NCBI RefSeq assembly: GCF_043945595.1
Contig: NZ_JBIFNP010000001.1
Span: forward strand, 5,518,001 to 5,582,000
Direction: 5' to 3'
DNA length: 64,000 nucleotides
Origin: Paenibacillus_S sp043945595
Lineage (GTDB): Bacteria; Bacillota; Bacilli; Paenibacillales; NBRC-103111
Shown here: positions 43,630 through 51,605 of the stretch, in pieces
Layout: each line of letters opens with the position of its first letter
Numbering within the stretch: position 1 is the stretch's first letter
The notes under the pieces: generated by a model
What the model was told of the DNA's origin: nothing
Seen by the model: only the letters and a program-made list of their open reading frames with translations
The model's database searches: none
Made by a program: the position numbers and the translations under genes

Positions 43630-45315
43630 TTAAGGCCCGCCAATGGTTCTCTTCTCCAGCAGCTTGTTCAATCCGAGCAGCAGAATTGTCGTCAGTCCGA
43701 CTGAGACCACCGCCATCGACATCCCAAGCGATACTTTGCCCTGCTCGAACTGGGCGAAAATATACGTCGCGCTCGTTTCCATCGAAGGAGGCAGGATCAT
43801 CAGCGAAGCTACCAGCTCTCGGACCGAGATCGTAAAGGTCATCATCCAGCCGGCCAGCATGCCCGGGAGGATCAGCGGCAGCAGAATGCGCCGGAAGATA
43901 TAGAACCCGCTGCCGCCGAATACTTTGCCCGCTTGAAACAGCGAAGCGTCCAGCTGCGCGAAATTCGCTTTGACATATTGAACCGTGTAAGGCAGGAAGA
44001 AGACCACATAGGTCAGCACCACCATGCCGTACGTGTTATAGAGCCGGACCGGCATCCAGGGCGCGTTCCAGAGCAGAATCAGTCCGACCACCATGACGAT
44101 CCCCGGCACGGTATTGGGCAGCAGGCTGAACAAATCCGTCAGCCGCTCCGAACGGGTGCGGGAACGATGAATCATCAGCGCGAAGAAGGTGCCCAGGACG
44201 ACCGAAATCGTCGCCGCCGTCAAGGAAAGGCTCAAGCTGTTCAGCAGCGCCTCCATGCTTCTGGAGCCCCAGGCCAGCAGCTCGATATAATATTGGAACG
44301 TAAAATTGCCCCAGGCAAGGCCTACGCCGCGAAGCTTGAGCAGCGAGGCGGTAATAATGGAGAAATACGGAATGACGACAGACAGTCCCAGCAGCGCCGC
44401 CACATACAGCCACGCCAGCGCCCGCTGCCATGCGGTCAAGCGGAGCACGGTAACTCGCACCCCCTTCCCTCCGATCATCGCGTACGTATACCGCCGGCTG
44501 ATCACCGTCTGTACATACCAGATCAAAAGGCAGGTGCCGAGCAGCAGCGAAGCCAAGGAGGTCGCCTGCCCGAAATCGATCGGCCAGCTGGAAATATATT
44601 TGTGAATCTCGGAGGTAAGCACGTAAAAACCGATTTTCCGCCCGAACGTGGCGGGAGTTCCGAACTCCGCTATCGTTTTGACGAAAATGAGCAGCGCTCC
44701 CATCGCATAACTGGACAATAACAACGGCATCACAATACGCCTGAACGTATACAGGAAAGTTCCCCCGTGAACGCTCGCCGCTTCCTCCTTGCTCCCCGCG
44801 ATCTGAACGAGCGCGTTGCGCAGGATCAAATACAGGAAAGGAAACAAATGAAAGCTCATAATGGCGGTCATCCCGAACAAGCTGAAAAAGCCCTGGGTCC
44901 AAGCCGCCGAAGCGGGAATCAGCTGCTCCATGTACCCGTTGGTCTGCATGAACAGAATCCATCCCATCGAGCCGATGTAGGGCGGCGTCATGAAAGGAAT
45001 CAGCAGCACAACGTCCAGCCACGTATGCCGCTTCAAGTCGGTGCGCGATAAAATCCACGCCAGCGGCAGCGCCAATACGGTCGTTCCCGCCACGACGGCG
45101 AGCCCCAGCCCGATCGAATTCAGGAACACTTCGCCCAGGCTGCTGCTCATCAGCGTGCGCAGCGGAGCGAGCCAATCCCAGCCCGTTTCGGTCTGCACGC
45201 TTGTCAGCAGAATTAAAACAAGAGGGATGACCACCAGCACCGCCAAAATTAACAAGGCAAGCGTCATCCCAAGCTTTTTCACTGAAATCAAGGTTGTTGT
45301 CTGCATGATTGTCAC
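43630..45315 (-). CDS. Fused ABC transporter permease, FbpB/AfuB type
   Basis: Double-length permease of 561 residues with two homologous halves of about six membrane segments each, both with an EAA-like loop (EEAASVHGGTFLYTFRRIVMP and DASLFQAGKVFGGSGFYIF). This layout is normal for Fe3+-type importers and for some 2-aminoethylphosphonate systems. It is last in an operon after the ATPase and binding protein genes. The start ATG at 45315 is given; an in-frame ATG five codons in is equally possible. The ligand is not determined by this subunit. Confidence 0.85.
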   Translation of the reverse strand: MTIMQTTTLISVKKLGMTLALLILAVLVVIPLVLILLTSVQTETGWDWLAPLRTLMSSSLGEVFLNSIGLGLAVVAGTTVLALPLAWILSRTDLKRHTWLDVVLLIPFMTPPYIGSMGWILFMQTNGYMEQLIPASAAWTQGFFSLFGMTAIMSFHLFPFLYLILRNALVQIAGSKEEAASVHGGTFLYTFRRIVMPLLLSSYAMGALLIFVKTIAEFGTPATFGRKIGFYVLTSEIHKYISSWPIDFGQATSLASLLLGTCLLIWYVQTVISRRYTYAMIGGKGVRVTVLRLTAWQRALAWLYVAALLGLSVVIPYFSIITASLLKLRGVGLAWGNFTFQYYIELLAWGSRSMEALLNSLSLSLTAATISVVLGTFFALMIHRSRTRSERLTDLFSLLPNTVPGIVMVVGLILLWNAPWMPVRLYNTYGMVVLTYVVFFLPYTVQYVKANFAQLDASLFQAGKVFGGSGFYIFRRILLPLILPGMLAGWMMTFTISVRELVASLMILPPSMETSATYIFAQFEQGKVSLGMSMAVVSVGLTTILLLGLNKLLEKRTIGGP

Positions 45316-45346
45316 ATCTCTATCTGTTTAAAGGTGAATGCATCGC

Positions 45347-46447
45347 TTATTTAAACAGCTGGCTGAACTTCTTCGTCACCGCATCGCCATTGGCGTCCAT
45401 CCAGGCCCAGTCCACTTTCATCTGCGGAATTTGATCTACACCCGGACGATCCTTCGCCGGAACATCCTTCCGGCCCGGCAGCAGGTACGTGTCGGCAACC
45501 ATCTTCTGCACTTCGTCGGACAGCAAGTAGTCGATGTACGCCTTGGCGGCATCGGCATTTTTCGTCGTCTTGATAATCGCCGCCGGACGCGGGCTGATAA
45601 CCGTGCCGCTTGCCGGATAGATCATATCGACCGGCTCGCCCTTCGCTTTGGCCTGGTACGTCATGTAGTCGACGCCTGCCGCCACGATGCTTTTGGCTCC
45701 GGTGATGATCGGATCCAGTGCCTCCTGATTGGCGCCCGCCATGGCCATGCCGTTCTTTTTATACTGCTCCAGCAGCTCCCAGCCTGCGTCCCCTTTACCG
45801 CTCAAGTAGCCTGTTACAAAATCAAGCGCAGAGCCGGACAACGCAGGGTCGGGAATGTTCACCTTGCCCTTCCATTCTTCCTTGGTCAGGTCGGCCCATT
45901 CCTTCGGCGGATTCGGTACCAGCTTCGTGTTGAAGCCGATGCCAAGCGCCGAGGCGCTGTAGCCGAAGAAGCTGCCGTCCTTGTCGGACCATTCGGGAAT
46001 CAGCTTGTCCGCATTCTTCGCTTCCTTGTATTCCATCGTCAAGCCGCTCCGCTTCAAGCCTTGAGCGGACGGCAGCGATGCAAGCACCACGACGTCGACT
46101 ACGGGATTCGCCTTCTCCGCTTCCATCCGGGATAAAATTTTGCCTGTCGTGCCCTGGAACATTTCGATTTTCACACCGGTTTTGGCTTCATAGCCTTTTT
46201 GAATCGCTACCGCCAAATCGTTGGGACCCGCGCTGTAGACGACCAGCTTGCCGCTTAGCTTCTTGTCTTCCTTGGTGTTCTCGGCCTTAACCTCTTTCAC
46301 CGGCTGCTCCGCCTTCGGAGCAGCGCCGTTCGCCGCTGAGCTTGCCGTCTTGTCGGCCGGACCCGCCGTACCGCATCCTGCAGCCCCGAAACCTACCATC
46401 GCCGTTAACAATAATAAAGCCCCCTGCTTCAATCCTTTAATCTTCAT
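45347..46447 (-). CDS. ABC transporter substrate-binding lipoprotein, Fe3+/phosphonate type
   Basis: Extracellular binding lipoprotein of 366 residues with a signal peptide and lipobox GAAGC (Cys near 25), a Lys/Ala-rich linker and a periplasmic-binding fold (LVVYSAGPNDLAVAIQKGYE, FQGTTGKILSRMEAEKANP, ASALGIGFNTK). It belongs to the large iron(III)/aminoethylphosphonate/thiamine group. The usual iron-binding Tyr pair cannot be confirmed by eye. The ATG overlaps the ATPase stop. The LysR regulator upstream is more usual for organic or oxyanion ligands than for iron, which keeps the phosphonate option open. Confidence 0.82.
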   Translation of the reverse strand: MKIKGLKQGALLLLTAMVGFGAAGCGTAGPADKTASSAANGAAPKAEQPVKEVKAENTKEDKKLSGKLVVYSAGPNDLAVAIQKGYEAKTGVKIEMFQGTTGKILSRMEAEKANPVVDVVVLASLPSAQGLKRSGLTMEYKEAKNADKLIPEWSDKDGSFFGYSASALGIGFNTKLVPNPPKEWADLTKEEWKGKVNIPDPALSGSALDFVTGYLSGKGDAGWELLEQYKKNGMAMAGANQEALDPIITGAKSIVAAGVDYMTYQAKAKGEPVDMIYPASGTVISPRPAAIIKTTKNADAAKAYIDYLLSDEVQKMVADTYLLPGRKDVPAKDRPGVDQIPQMKVDWAWMDANGDAVTKKFSQLFK

Positions 46448-47436
46448 TGATTTGCCGCCTCCCTGAGTGTCGTAATTTCGTGAATATCCTCTCTCGCTAC
46501 GTAAATCTCAAGCTCCCGCCCAATAGGCATACGCTCCCGGTGATACGCTGTCCACGTGCCCAGACTGCCCATATCCAGCTGAATTTCATAACGGTCCCCC
46601 AAATAGCTGATGCTGCGAACGGAGCCTCTGTAAGCATCCGTTCCCGGTCCGTGCGCCCAGCGGATCTGCTCGGGACGAATCACAAGCCTTTCCTTGTCCC
46701 GGTCCAGCCAATTGGACTTGCCGATAAACCGGGCGACGAACGGGTGGGACGGACGGTGGTAGATGTCCTCCGGACGTCCTGCCTGGATGACGCGTCCCGC
46801 CTGCATGACGATAATTTCATCCGACATGGACATCGCTTCCAGCTGGTCATGCGTAACATACAGCGCGGTCAGCCCGATGCCCCGCACCAGGCTCGTCAGC
46901 TCCATCCGCAGCTCGTCGCGCAGCATCGCATCCAGCGCGCTGAGCGGCTCGTCAAACAGCACGAGCTGCGGCTTGGTCACAACGGCTCTGGCAAAAGCGA
47001 CCCGCTGCTGCTGACCGCCCGACAGCTGGTGAGGATACCGCTGCTCCATTCCCTCCAGCCGGACCATCTCCACCGCTTCCTGGACAGCGGTTTTCAGCTC
47101 CTTGGAGCGGCCCGCCGCTCGCAGACCGAACGCAATGTTCTCGAATACGGTCATATGCGGCCACAGAGCGAAATCCTGGAACACCATGCCGAAGCCTCTG
47201 CGGCGGGGAGCCTTCTCCAGCCTTTGGGCGCTGGAGAAGATGACCTCTTCCCCGAGCCGGATATCGCCCCGGTCGGGGGTTTCGAGACCGGCGATCATCC
47301 GCAGCAGCGTCGTTTTGCCGCATCCCGACGGGCCGAGCAGCGTCGTAAAGCTTCCCTTGCGGATGGTCAGGTCCGTCGGATGCAGCGCTTGCGTGGACCC
47401 GAATTTTTTTTCCAAACCTCGAATGACTAAATCCAT
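46444..47436 (-). CDS. ABC transporter ATP-binding protein, FbpC/PotA-like
   Basis: ATPase of 330 residues: Walker A GPSGCGKTT (near 38), LSGGQQQRVAFARAVV (near 135), Walker B LVLFDEPLSALD and a C-terminal TOBE-like regulatory domain (about 240-330, with RSISYLGDRYEIQLDMGSLGTW). It heads the importer operon ATPase, binding protein, permease. ATG 47436 is chosen because GGAAGGGACG precedes it; a start eight codons upstream lacks a site. It energises import with the fused permease at 43630. Confidence 0.85.
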   Translation of the reverse strand: MDLVIRGLEKKFGSTQALHPTDLTIRKGSFTTLLGPSGCGKTTLLRMIAGLETPDRGDIRLGEEVIFSSAQRLEKAPRRRGFGMVFQDFALWPHMTVFENIAFGLRAAGRSKELKTAVQEAVEMVRLEGMEQRYPHQLSGGQQQRVAFARAVVTKPQLVLFDEPLSALDAMLRDELRMELTSLVRGIGLTALYVTHDQLEAMSMSDEIIVMQAGRVIQAGRPEDIYHRPSHPFVARFIGKSNWLDRDKERLVIRPEQIRWAHGPGTDAYRGSVRSISYLGDRYEIQLDMGSLGTWTAYHRERMPIGRELEIYVAREDIHEITTLREAANQ

Positions 47437-47536
47437 TTGGCGTCCCTTCCTATCTGTCATGCTAGTTTCAGTTTAGAAGGGAACCTTCATCGAAGTGTTA
47501 TCGTCACGTAAATGTTTTGTTAATTTTATCAATGAT

Positions 47537-47556
47537 ATCTATTCATCTTTATAGAT
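47537..47556. promoter_or_regulatory. LysR-type inverted repeat between the ABC operon and lysR
   Basis: ATCTAT and ATAGAT face each other across eight bases inside the divergent promoter region, followed by a further ATCTATAAT that may be a -10. T-N11-A-like symmetry and position suit a LysR operator controlling both directions. Confidence 0.45.
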
Positions 47557-47729
47557 TTTATCTATAATGACCAAAGACGGAAGACGGCGGCTTACACATT
47601 TCTTTGGAGCGCTAAGGCCGCTCCAAGCCGCAGCGGCAACAGGAACCTAACGGTTGAACCAAGCGATCCGCTGCGGCATGAACCGCCCGAACCGCCCGAC
47701 ATCTAATCCATGGCAAGGAGCTGCCCCTG

Positions 47730-48626
47730 ATGAATCTGCTGAAGCTGCAAATCGTAGAACTGCTGGAAAAGCATAAGAAAATAACGTTAGTCGCCGAAGC
47801 GCTGAACCTCAAGCAGCCCACCGTCTCCTTTCACATGAAAACCTTGGAGCAGGAGCTCGGCGTCCAGCTGTTCGAGTCGCGTGCCGGGCGGGTATTGTTA
47901 ACCGAGGCCGGCCGGTCGCTGTATCACTACTCCGTCAAAATCAATTCGCTGGCCCAGGAAGCTGAGCGGGTTGTAAAGGAGTACGACCATCTGGGCCGAG
48001 GCTCCTTGAAGCTTGGAGCGAGCTATGTGCCGGGCACTTATATTTTGCCGCGGATGCTGAGCAGCTTTGCCAAGAGCTACCCGCGTATCCACCTGTCCAT
48101 GGTGGTCAAAACCGCACCGGTCATCAGGGAGATGCTGCTGAACCACGAGATCGATATCGGGATTATGTCCTGCGAGCCGTTCCAGCTGCCCCCGCTGGCG
48201 GGCGAAACCTTTTGCGAGGACGAGCTTGTGCTTATCTGCTCCCCCCAGCACAAGCTGGCGCGCTCGCCGCAGCTGTTCCCTGACCAGCTCGAAGAGGTGC
48301 CGTTCGTCCTGCACAGCCAGGAATCCAGCACCCGGCAAATGACAATGAAATGGGCTCAGAGCAACCGGATTGAGCTGAACGGGCAGCTCGAGCTCGATTC
48401 GCTGGAGGCGATCAAGCAGACCGTGCTGCTGGGAGAGAGCGTATCGTTCGTATCCCGTCTGGCGGTCGCCTCCGAGGTCGAGCGCGGCGAGCTGACGTTC
48501 CGCCCGATTCCGCAAAACCCGTTCAAGCGGTACGTGTACTACGCACATAATTTGGACCGAAGAGCCTCCGCCGTTATGGACAGCTTCATTGAGCATTTGC
48601 TGCAATCCGCATCGTCTGAGCTCTGA
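47730..48626 (+). CDS. LysR-family transcriptional regulator
   Basis: Regulator of 298 residues: an N-terminal winged helix (LLEKHKKITLVAEALNLKQPTVSFHMKTLEQELG) and a C-terminal substrate-binding domain (LKLGASYVPGTYILPRMLS, then VSFVSRLAVASEVERGELTF). ATG 47730 follows AAGGAG. It is divergent from the importer operon at 43630-47436 and very probably controls it, sensing the imported compound or a product of it. Confidence 0.88.
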   Translation: MNLLKLQIVELLEKHKKITLVAEALNLKQPTVSFHMKTLEQELGVQLFESRAGRVLLTEAGRSLYHYSVKINSLAQEAERVVKEYDHLGRGSLKLGASYVPGTYILPRMLSSFAKSYPRIHLSMVVKTAPVIREMLLNHEIDIGIMSCEPFQLPPLAGETFCEDELVLICSPQHKLARSPQLFPDQLEEVPFVLHSQESSTRQMTMKWAQSNRIELNGQLELDSLEAIKQTVLLGESVSFVSRLAVASEVERGELTFRPIPQNPFKRYVYYAHNLDRRASAVMDSFIEHLLQSASSEL

Positions 48627-48761
48627 GTTCAGTCGGAACACCCGGCACTGGGGGACTTTTTATGCCTGGGCGCCATTCGAAGTGAAGTATTTACAACACC
48701 TTCATATGCAGTTGACATTGCCATAACCTTTTATCCGATAAAGCCGGTCTTTCGTCAAAGC

Positions 48762-48789
48762 TGTAACTTTTCCCTGATTGAAACGTGTA
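48762..48789 (+). promoter_or_regulatory. ECF-type promoter upstream of the sigma factor gene
   Basis: TGTAAC (48762-48767), a 16-base spacer and CGTGTA (48784-48789) match the extracytoplasmic-function consensus TGAAAC-N16-CGTCTA at most positions. It lies directly upstream of the ECF sigma gene, so the sigma factor probably activates itself. Confidence 0.7.
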
Positions 48790-48808
48790 TAGAGTGAGGG
48801 GGGGAGAG

Positions 48809-49309
48809 ATGAAACGGCATTCGCTTGACAGCATGTATCAAATGTATGTAAACGACGTGTACCGGTATCTGCTCTCCCTCTGCCGGGATCGCCATACTGC
48901 CGAGGATCTGGTGCAGGAAACGTTTTACCGGGCGTATTTGTACCTGGAGCACTGCAAGGACGACAAGATCAAGCCTTGGCTGTTCCGCGTCGCCTACAAC
49001 GCCTTCATCGATTCCTACCGGAAGGAGAAGCGCAGCGTGCCGGCGCAGCCGGAATTTTTTCACGGGCTTGCGGACGGTCGGACGCCGGAGCAGCAGTGGC
49101 TGCAGCAGGAGCTGTGGGAGAGTATCGGGACCGCGATCGCCGGTCTTCCGGCCAATCAGCAGCAGGCGATCCTGCTGTATGATTTTCACGGCTTCACTTA
49201 TCAGGAAGCCGCCGGCATTATGGGAGTACGGCTGTCCCATTTCAAAATACTGCTGTTCCGCGCAAGACAATGCGTCAGAGAGCGGAAGGAAAGGACGGAG
49301 CGGGAATGA
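48809..49309 (+). CDS. ECF-subfamily RNA polymerase sigma factor
   Basis: Sigma factor of 166 residues with region 2 (MYVNDVYRYLLSLCRDRHTAEDLVQETFYRAYLYLEH, about 12-50) and region 4 (IAGLPANQQQAILLYDFHGFTYQEAAGIMG, about 110-140). ATG 48809 is used because GGGGGGAG lies just before it. The stop overlaps the next gene by four bases (ATGA). The partner is a membrane anti-sigma factor and the promoter looks self-directed. It probably senses envelope stress, like SigM-type systems. Confidence 0.9.
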   Translation: MKRHSLDSMYQMYVNDVYRYLLSLCRDRHTAEDLVQETFYRAYLYLEHCKDDKIKPWLFRVAYNAFIDSYRKEKRSVPAQPEFFHGLADGRTPEQQWLQQELWESIGTAIAGLPANQQQAILLYDFHGFTYQEAAGIMGVRLSHFKILLFRARQCVRERKERTERE

Positions 49310-50535
49310 GCGAGGAATTCAAGCGCCGGCTGCAGGCGTATGTGGAAGGCAGGCTGCACGGCAGCGACAAGGAGCAAATGGAGCAGGAGCTGGCCAAATT
49401 GGAGGCTTATCAGGCCTATCTTGAAGAACAGTTGGAGATGACGCAGCAGGTCGAAGCCGCCGACGGTGAAAGCCCTCGCGAAGCTCCTGCATGGGCGAAC
49501 GCCGCCGGTCATGCAGGTACTTCGGCATGGCCGCCGCAGAAGGAAGCCGCCCTGCTGCGCAGAGGCAAATGGAAGGCGCGGCTGCATACCGCGCTCACGG
49601 CTATAGGCATCGTGATCGGGGCGACGCTGCTTAGCGCCATCCTTACGAGCCTCTATTACGGCACCGGAGGCCGCGCCGGAGCCTACCAGGATGCGGTCGC
49701 TTCGGCTATCGCGGTGACCCGCCCCAACCTGGCGGTCAGCGGATCCAGCAGCTCGGGCGCTTTTTTTACGATGGACTACCGGGGGCAGTTGACCAAAACG
49801 ATCGGAGCGTCGCAGACGACCGTCGGCGACATGCAGCTAAAATTTCTGCTAGGCTATCCCGGCGTGGAGCAGACGGCATGGCGGGGCGATACGAACAGCG
49901 GCAATGGTTTCTACGTCTTCCAGCTGCCCGGCTCGGCTCCGTCTATGGACAGCAGCCAAGCTTGGAAAACGCTCGACAAGCTGCCCGAGGGAACCGTCGC
50001 GGAAGCTTTCATCTCGCTGGACCGTCTGGTTTCCACCGATGAGCTGCTGCAGCGCTTCAAGGATAAAAATTTGCAGCCCCTGTGGCTTGCCGCGTTTACC
50101 GGCGAACAAGCCGGCGGGAATGACTTGGGCATCGTAGCGCACCCGACCGGCTTTCCCGCGATGCCCCTATGGCATCGTGCGGATATGAAGGTAGTGAGCC
50201 ATACCGAGGAAAAAAAAGGCTGGCTAGGCACCGTCGTGACCGAAAGCTCCTCCTCGCCCGGCGTTCAAGCGTATGGCGACGGGGCGGTTCGCGACCGTAA
50301 TTTTCTGGATACGCTGCATGTGCTGCAAGCTTATCCATCGGTCGCCAAGCGCCTTGCCCCGTGGCTCGCTCTCGACGCGAGCGCCAGCTATCTCGAAGCG
50401 AACGGCGTTCAGCTGTACGGCGTTGTCGTAACCGGGCCGGCGAAGGAGCTGCTGAAGCTGAAGGCAGAGCCTTGGGTAGCAAGCCTCAGAATTGGCGATG
50501 TCCGGTTGTGGAGCTGGTTCGACCTTCACTCATAG
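49306..50535 (+). CDS. Membrane anti-sigma factor with sigma-regulator N and C domains
   Basis: Single-pass membrane protein of 409 residues: a cytoplasmic N-terminal domain (EEFKRRLQAYVEGRLHGSDKE, about 1-90) that would hold the sigma factor, a membrane helix (about 105-125) and an extracytoplasmic domain (about 130-409, with FLLGYPGVEQTAW and LDKLPEGTVAEAFISLDRL). This matches the Sigma_reg_N/Sigma_reg_C type seen in YhdL. The ATG overlaps the sigma factor stop, a sign of tight stoichiometric coupling. Its end overlaps the convergent pyrH-like gene by ten bases. Confidence 0.83.
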   Translation: MSEEFKRRLQAYVEGRLHGSDKEQMEQELAKLEAYQAYLEEQLEMTQQVEAADGESPREAPAWANAAGHAGTSAWPPQKEAALLRRGKWKARLHTALTAIGIVIGATLLSAILTSLYYGTGGRAGAYQDAVASAIAVTRPNLAVSGSSSSGAFFTMDYRGQLTKTIGASQTTVGDMQLKFLLGYPGVEQTAWRGDTNSGNGFYVFQLPGSAPSMDSSQAWKTLDKLPEGTVAEAFISLDRLVSTDELLQRFKDKNLQPLWLAAFTGEQAGGNDLGIVAHPTGFPAMPLWHRADMKVVSHTEEKKGWLGTVVTESSSSPGVQAYGDGAVRDRNFLDTLHVLQAYPSVAKRLAPWLALDASASYLEANGVQLYGVVVTGPAKELLKLKAEPWVASLRIGDVRLWSWFDLHS

Positions 50536-51263
50536 GCGAGGATCGAATGCTTGCTGATCAGCGTCCCGTGATCGTTCCCTTGGCAAATATCTTTCATCGA
50601 GCCGGGACGGTCGAAATTAAACACATGGATAGGCAGACTATAGTCCCGCGCTAGAATAAACGCGCTTTGATCCATCACCTTCAGCTGATTGGCAATGACG
50701 TCGTCATAGTGCAGCGACTTGTATTTACGGGCGGCCGGGTCGAGCTTCGGGTCGGCTGTCAGGACGCCGTCCACGCCCTGCTTCGCTACGAGCAGCGCCT
50801 CGCAGTTCACTTCAATCGCCCGCTGGACGGAGGGATAATCGGTTGTCACATAAGGCTGCCCGTTGCCCCCGGCAAACAGAACGATATATCCCTTCTCCAG
50901 ATGGTGCATGGCCCGCAGTCGGATATAGGGCTCGGCTACCGAGGTTGTCGGGATCGCCGACATGACCCGGACTTCCCTCGCCGTTTTGGCTTTCAAGACT
51001 CCTCTGAGCATCAGGCTGTTAATGACAGTCGCAAGCGTGCCGATATTGTCCGCTTCCGCCCGTTCGATTCCCCACTCCTCCGCCATATTGCCGCGGAAGA
51101 TGTTTCCGCCGCCAATGACAATCGAAACCTCCACTCCCATTTCCACGACCGATAAAATTTCGTTCGCAATATGGTTCAGCCTCTCGGGTTCAAAACCGAA
51201 TTCGCTGCTGCCGGCAACGGCTCCGCCGCTCAGCTTGACTAGAATTCTACGATATCTGCTCAA
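50526..51263 (-). CDS. UMP kinase (PyrH) paralogue
   Basis: Amino-acid-kinase-fold enzyme of 245 residues. RYRRILVKLSGGAVAG, IVIGGGNIFRG (near 50), SVAEPYIRLRAMHHLEKGYIVLFAGGNGQPYVTTD and KQGVDGVLTADPKLDPAARKYKSLHYDDV are the PyrH blocks, so UMP to UDP phosphorylation is likely. Several positions differ from housekeeping PyrH (GGNGQPY, INSLML), and the rpsB-tsf-frr context is absent, so it is probably a second copy. The TTG at 51263 follows GGAGGT at proper spacing. Upstream lies an attenuator-like leader (51352-51523). It could be a specialised or resistance-type isoform. Confidence 0.82.
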   Translation of the reverse strand: MSRYRRILVKLSGGAVAGSSEFGFEPERLNHIANEILSVVEMGVEVSIVIGGGNIFRGNMAEEWGIERAEADNIGTLATVINSLMLRGVLKAKTAREVRVMSAIPTTSVAEPYIRLRAMHHLEKGYIVLFAGGNGQPYVTTDYPSVQRAIEVNCEALLVAKQGVDGVLTADPKLDPAARKYKSLHYDDVIANQLKVMDQSAFILARDYSLPIHVFNFDRPGSMKDICQGNDHGTLISKHSILAYE

Positions 51264-51351
51264 GGAAGCACCTCCACAAGATTCAGGGTTCGCCATCGTT
51301 CTGCGCGAGTGTTTGAAGTATTGAAGCATATGGAACGCCGGCTCGATGTAT

Positions 51352-51465
51352 TCATGGACACGGATAAAAATAAAACACTAAAGCAGCATCGGCTTTAGTG
51401 TTTCGAAAAAGAGGCGGAACGATGAAATAACGTGCGGCCGGCCAAGGTGCCGTAGGCATATTCAT
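51352..51465 (-). CDS. 37-codon leader ORF upstream of the pyrH paralogue
   Basis: ATG at 51463-51465 with AGGAGG 8 bases upstream, 88 bases before the kinase start. The peptide begins MNMPTAPWPAARYFIVPP, has a Pro-Pro pair and ends at TGA 51352-51354. Its codons run through the terminator stem at 51371-51408, so translation and termination are physically linked. I do not recognise the peptide. Confidence 0.55.
   Translation of the reverse strand: MNMPTAPWPAARYFIVPPLFRNTKADAALVFYFYPCP
51362..51410 (-). terminator. Terminator inside the leader ORF (attenuator candidate)
   Basis: On the minus strand: 12-base perfect stem AAACACTAAAGC/GCTTTAGTGTTT with a seven-base loop, followed by TATTTTTAT. 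It lies upstream of the kinase gene, not after one, so it can only act as an attenuator or end a short leader RNA. Confidence 0.75.
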
Positions 51466-51480
51466 CGTCCCGCCTCCTCT
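51412..51480 (-). promoter_or_regulatory. Leader stem that can sequester the leader ORF start
   Basis: AGGCGGGACGAUGAA, which contains the leader start codon and part of its binding site, can pair over 15 bases with UUCAUCGUUCCGCCU further on, followed by UUUUU. It would hide the start, or act as a second weak terminator. Confidence 0.6.
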
Positions 51481-51494
51481 TGATATTTATATAA

Positions 51495-51523
51495 ATTTTA
51501 CCCGCTGCGGCGCTGGAATGCAA
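51495..51523 (-). promoter_or_regulatory. Promoter of the leader and pyrH paralogue
   Basis: On the minus strand: TTGCAT (51523-51518), a 17-base spacer, TAAAAT (51500-51495). The predicted start lies only about 10-15 bases before the leader binding site, leaving a very short 5' end. Confidence 0.65.
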
Positions 51524-51605
51524 TGCCCTGAACCAGTGAGGCCGTTCCTGCTTAAAAAATAGTTGTGCGGATTCGCCTCTCGCCGGACTGGCTTGAAATG
51601 CCCGG

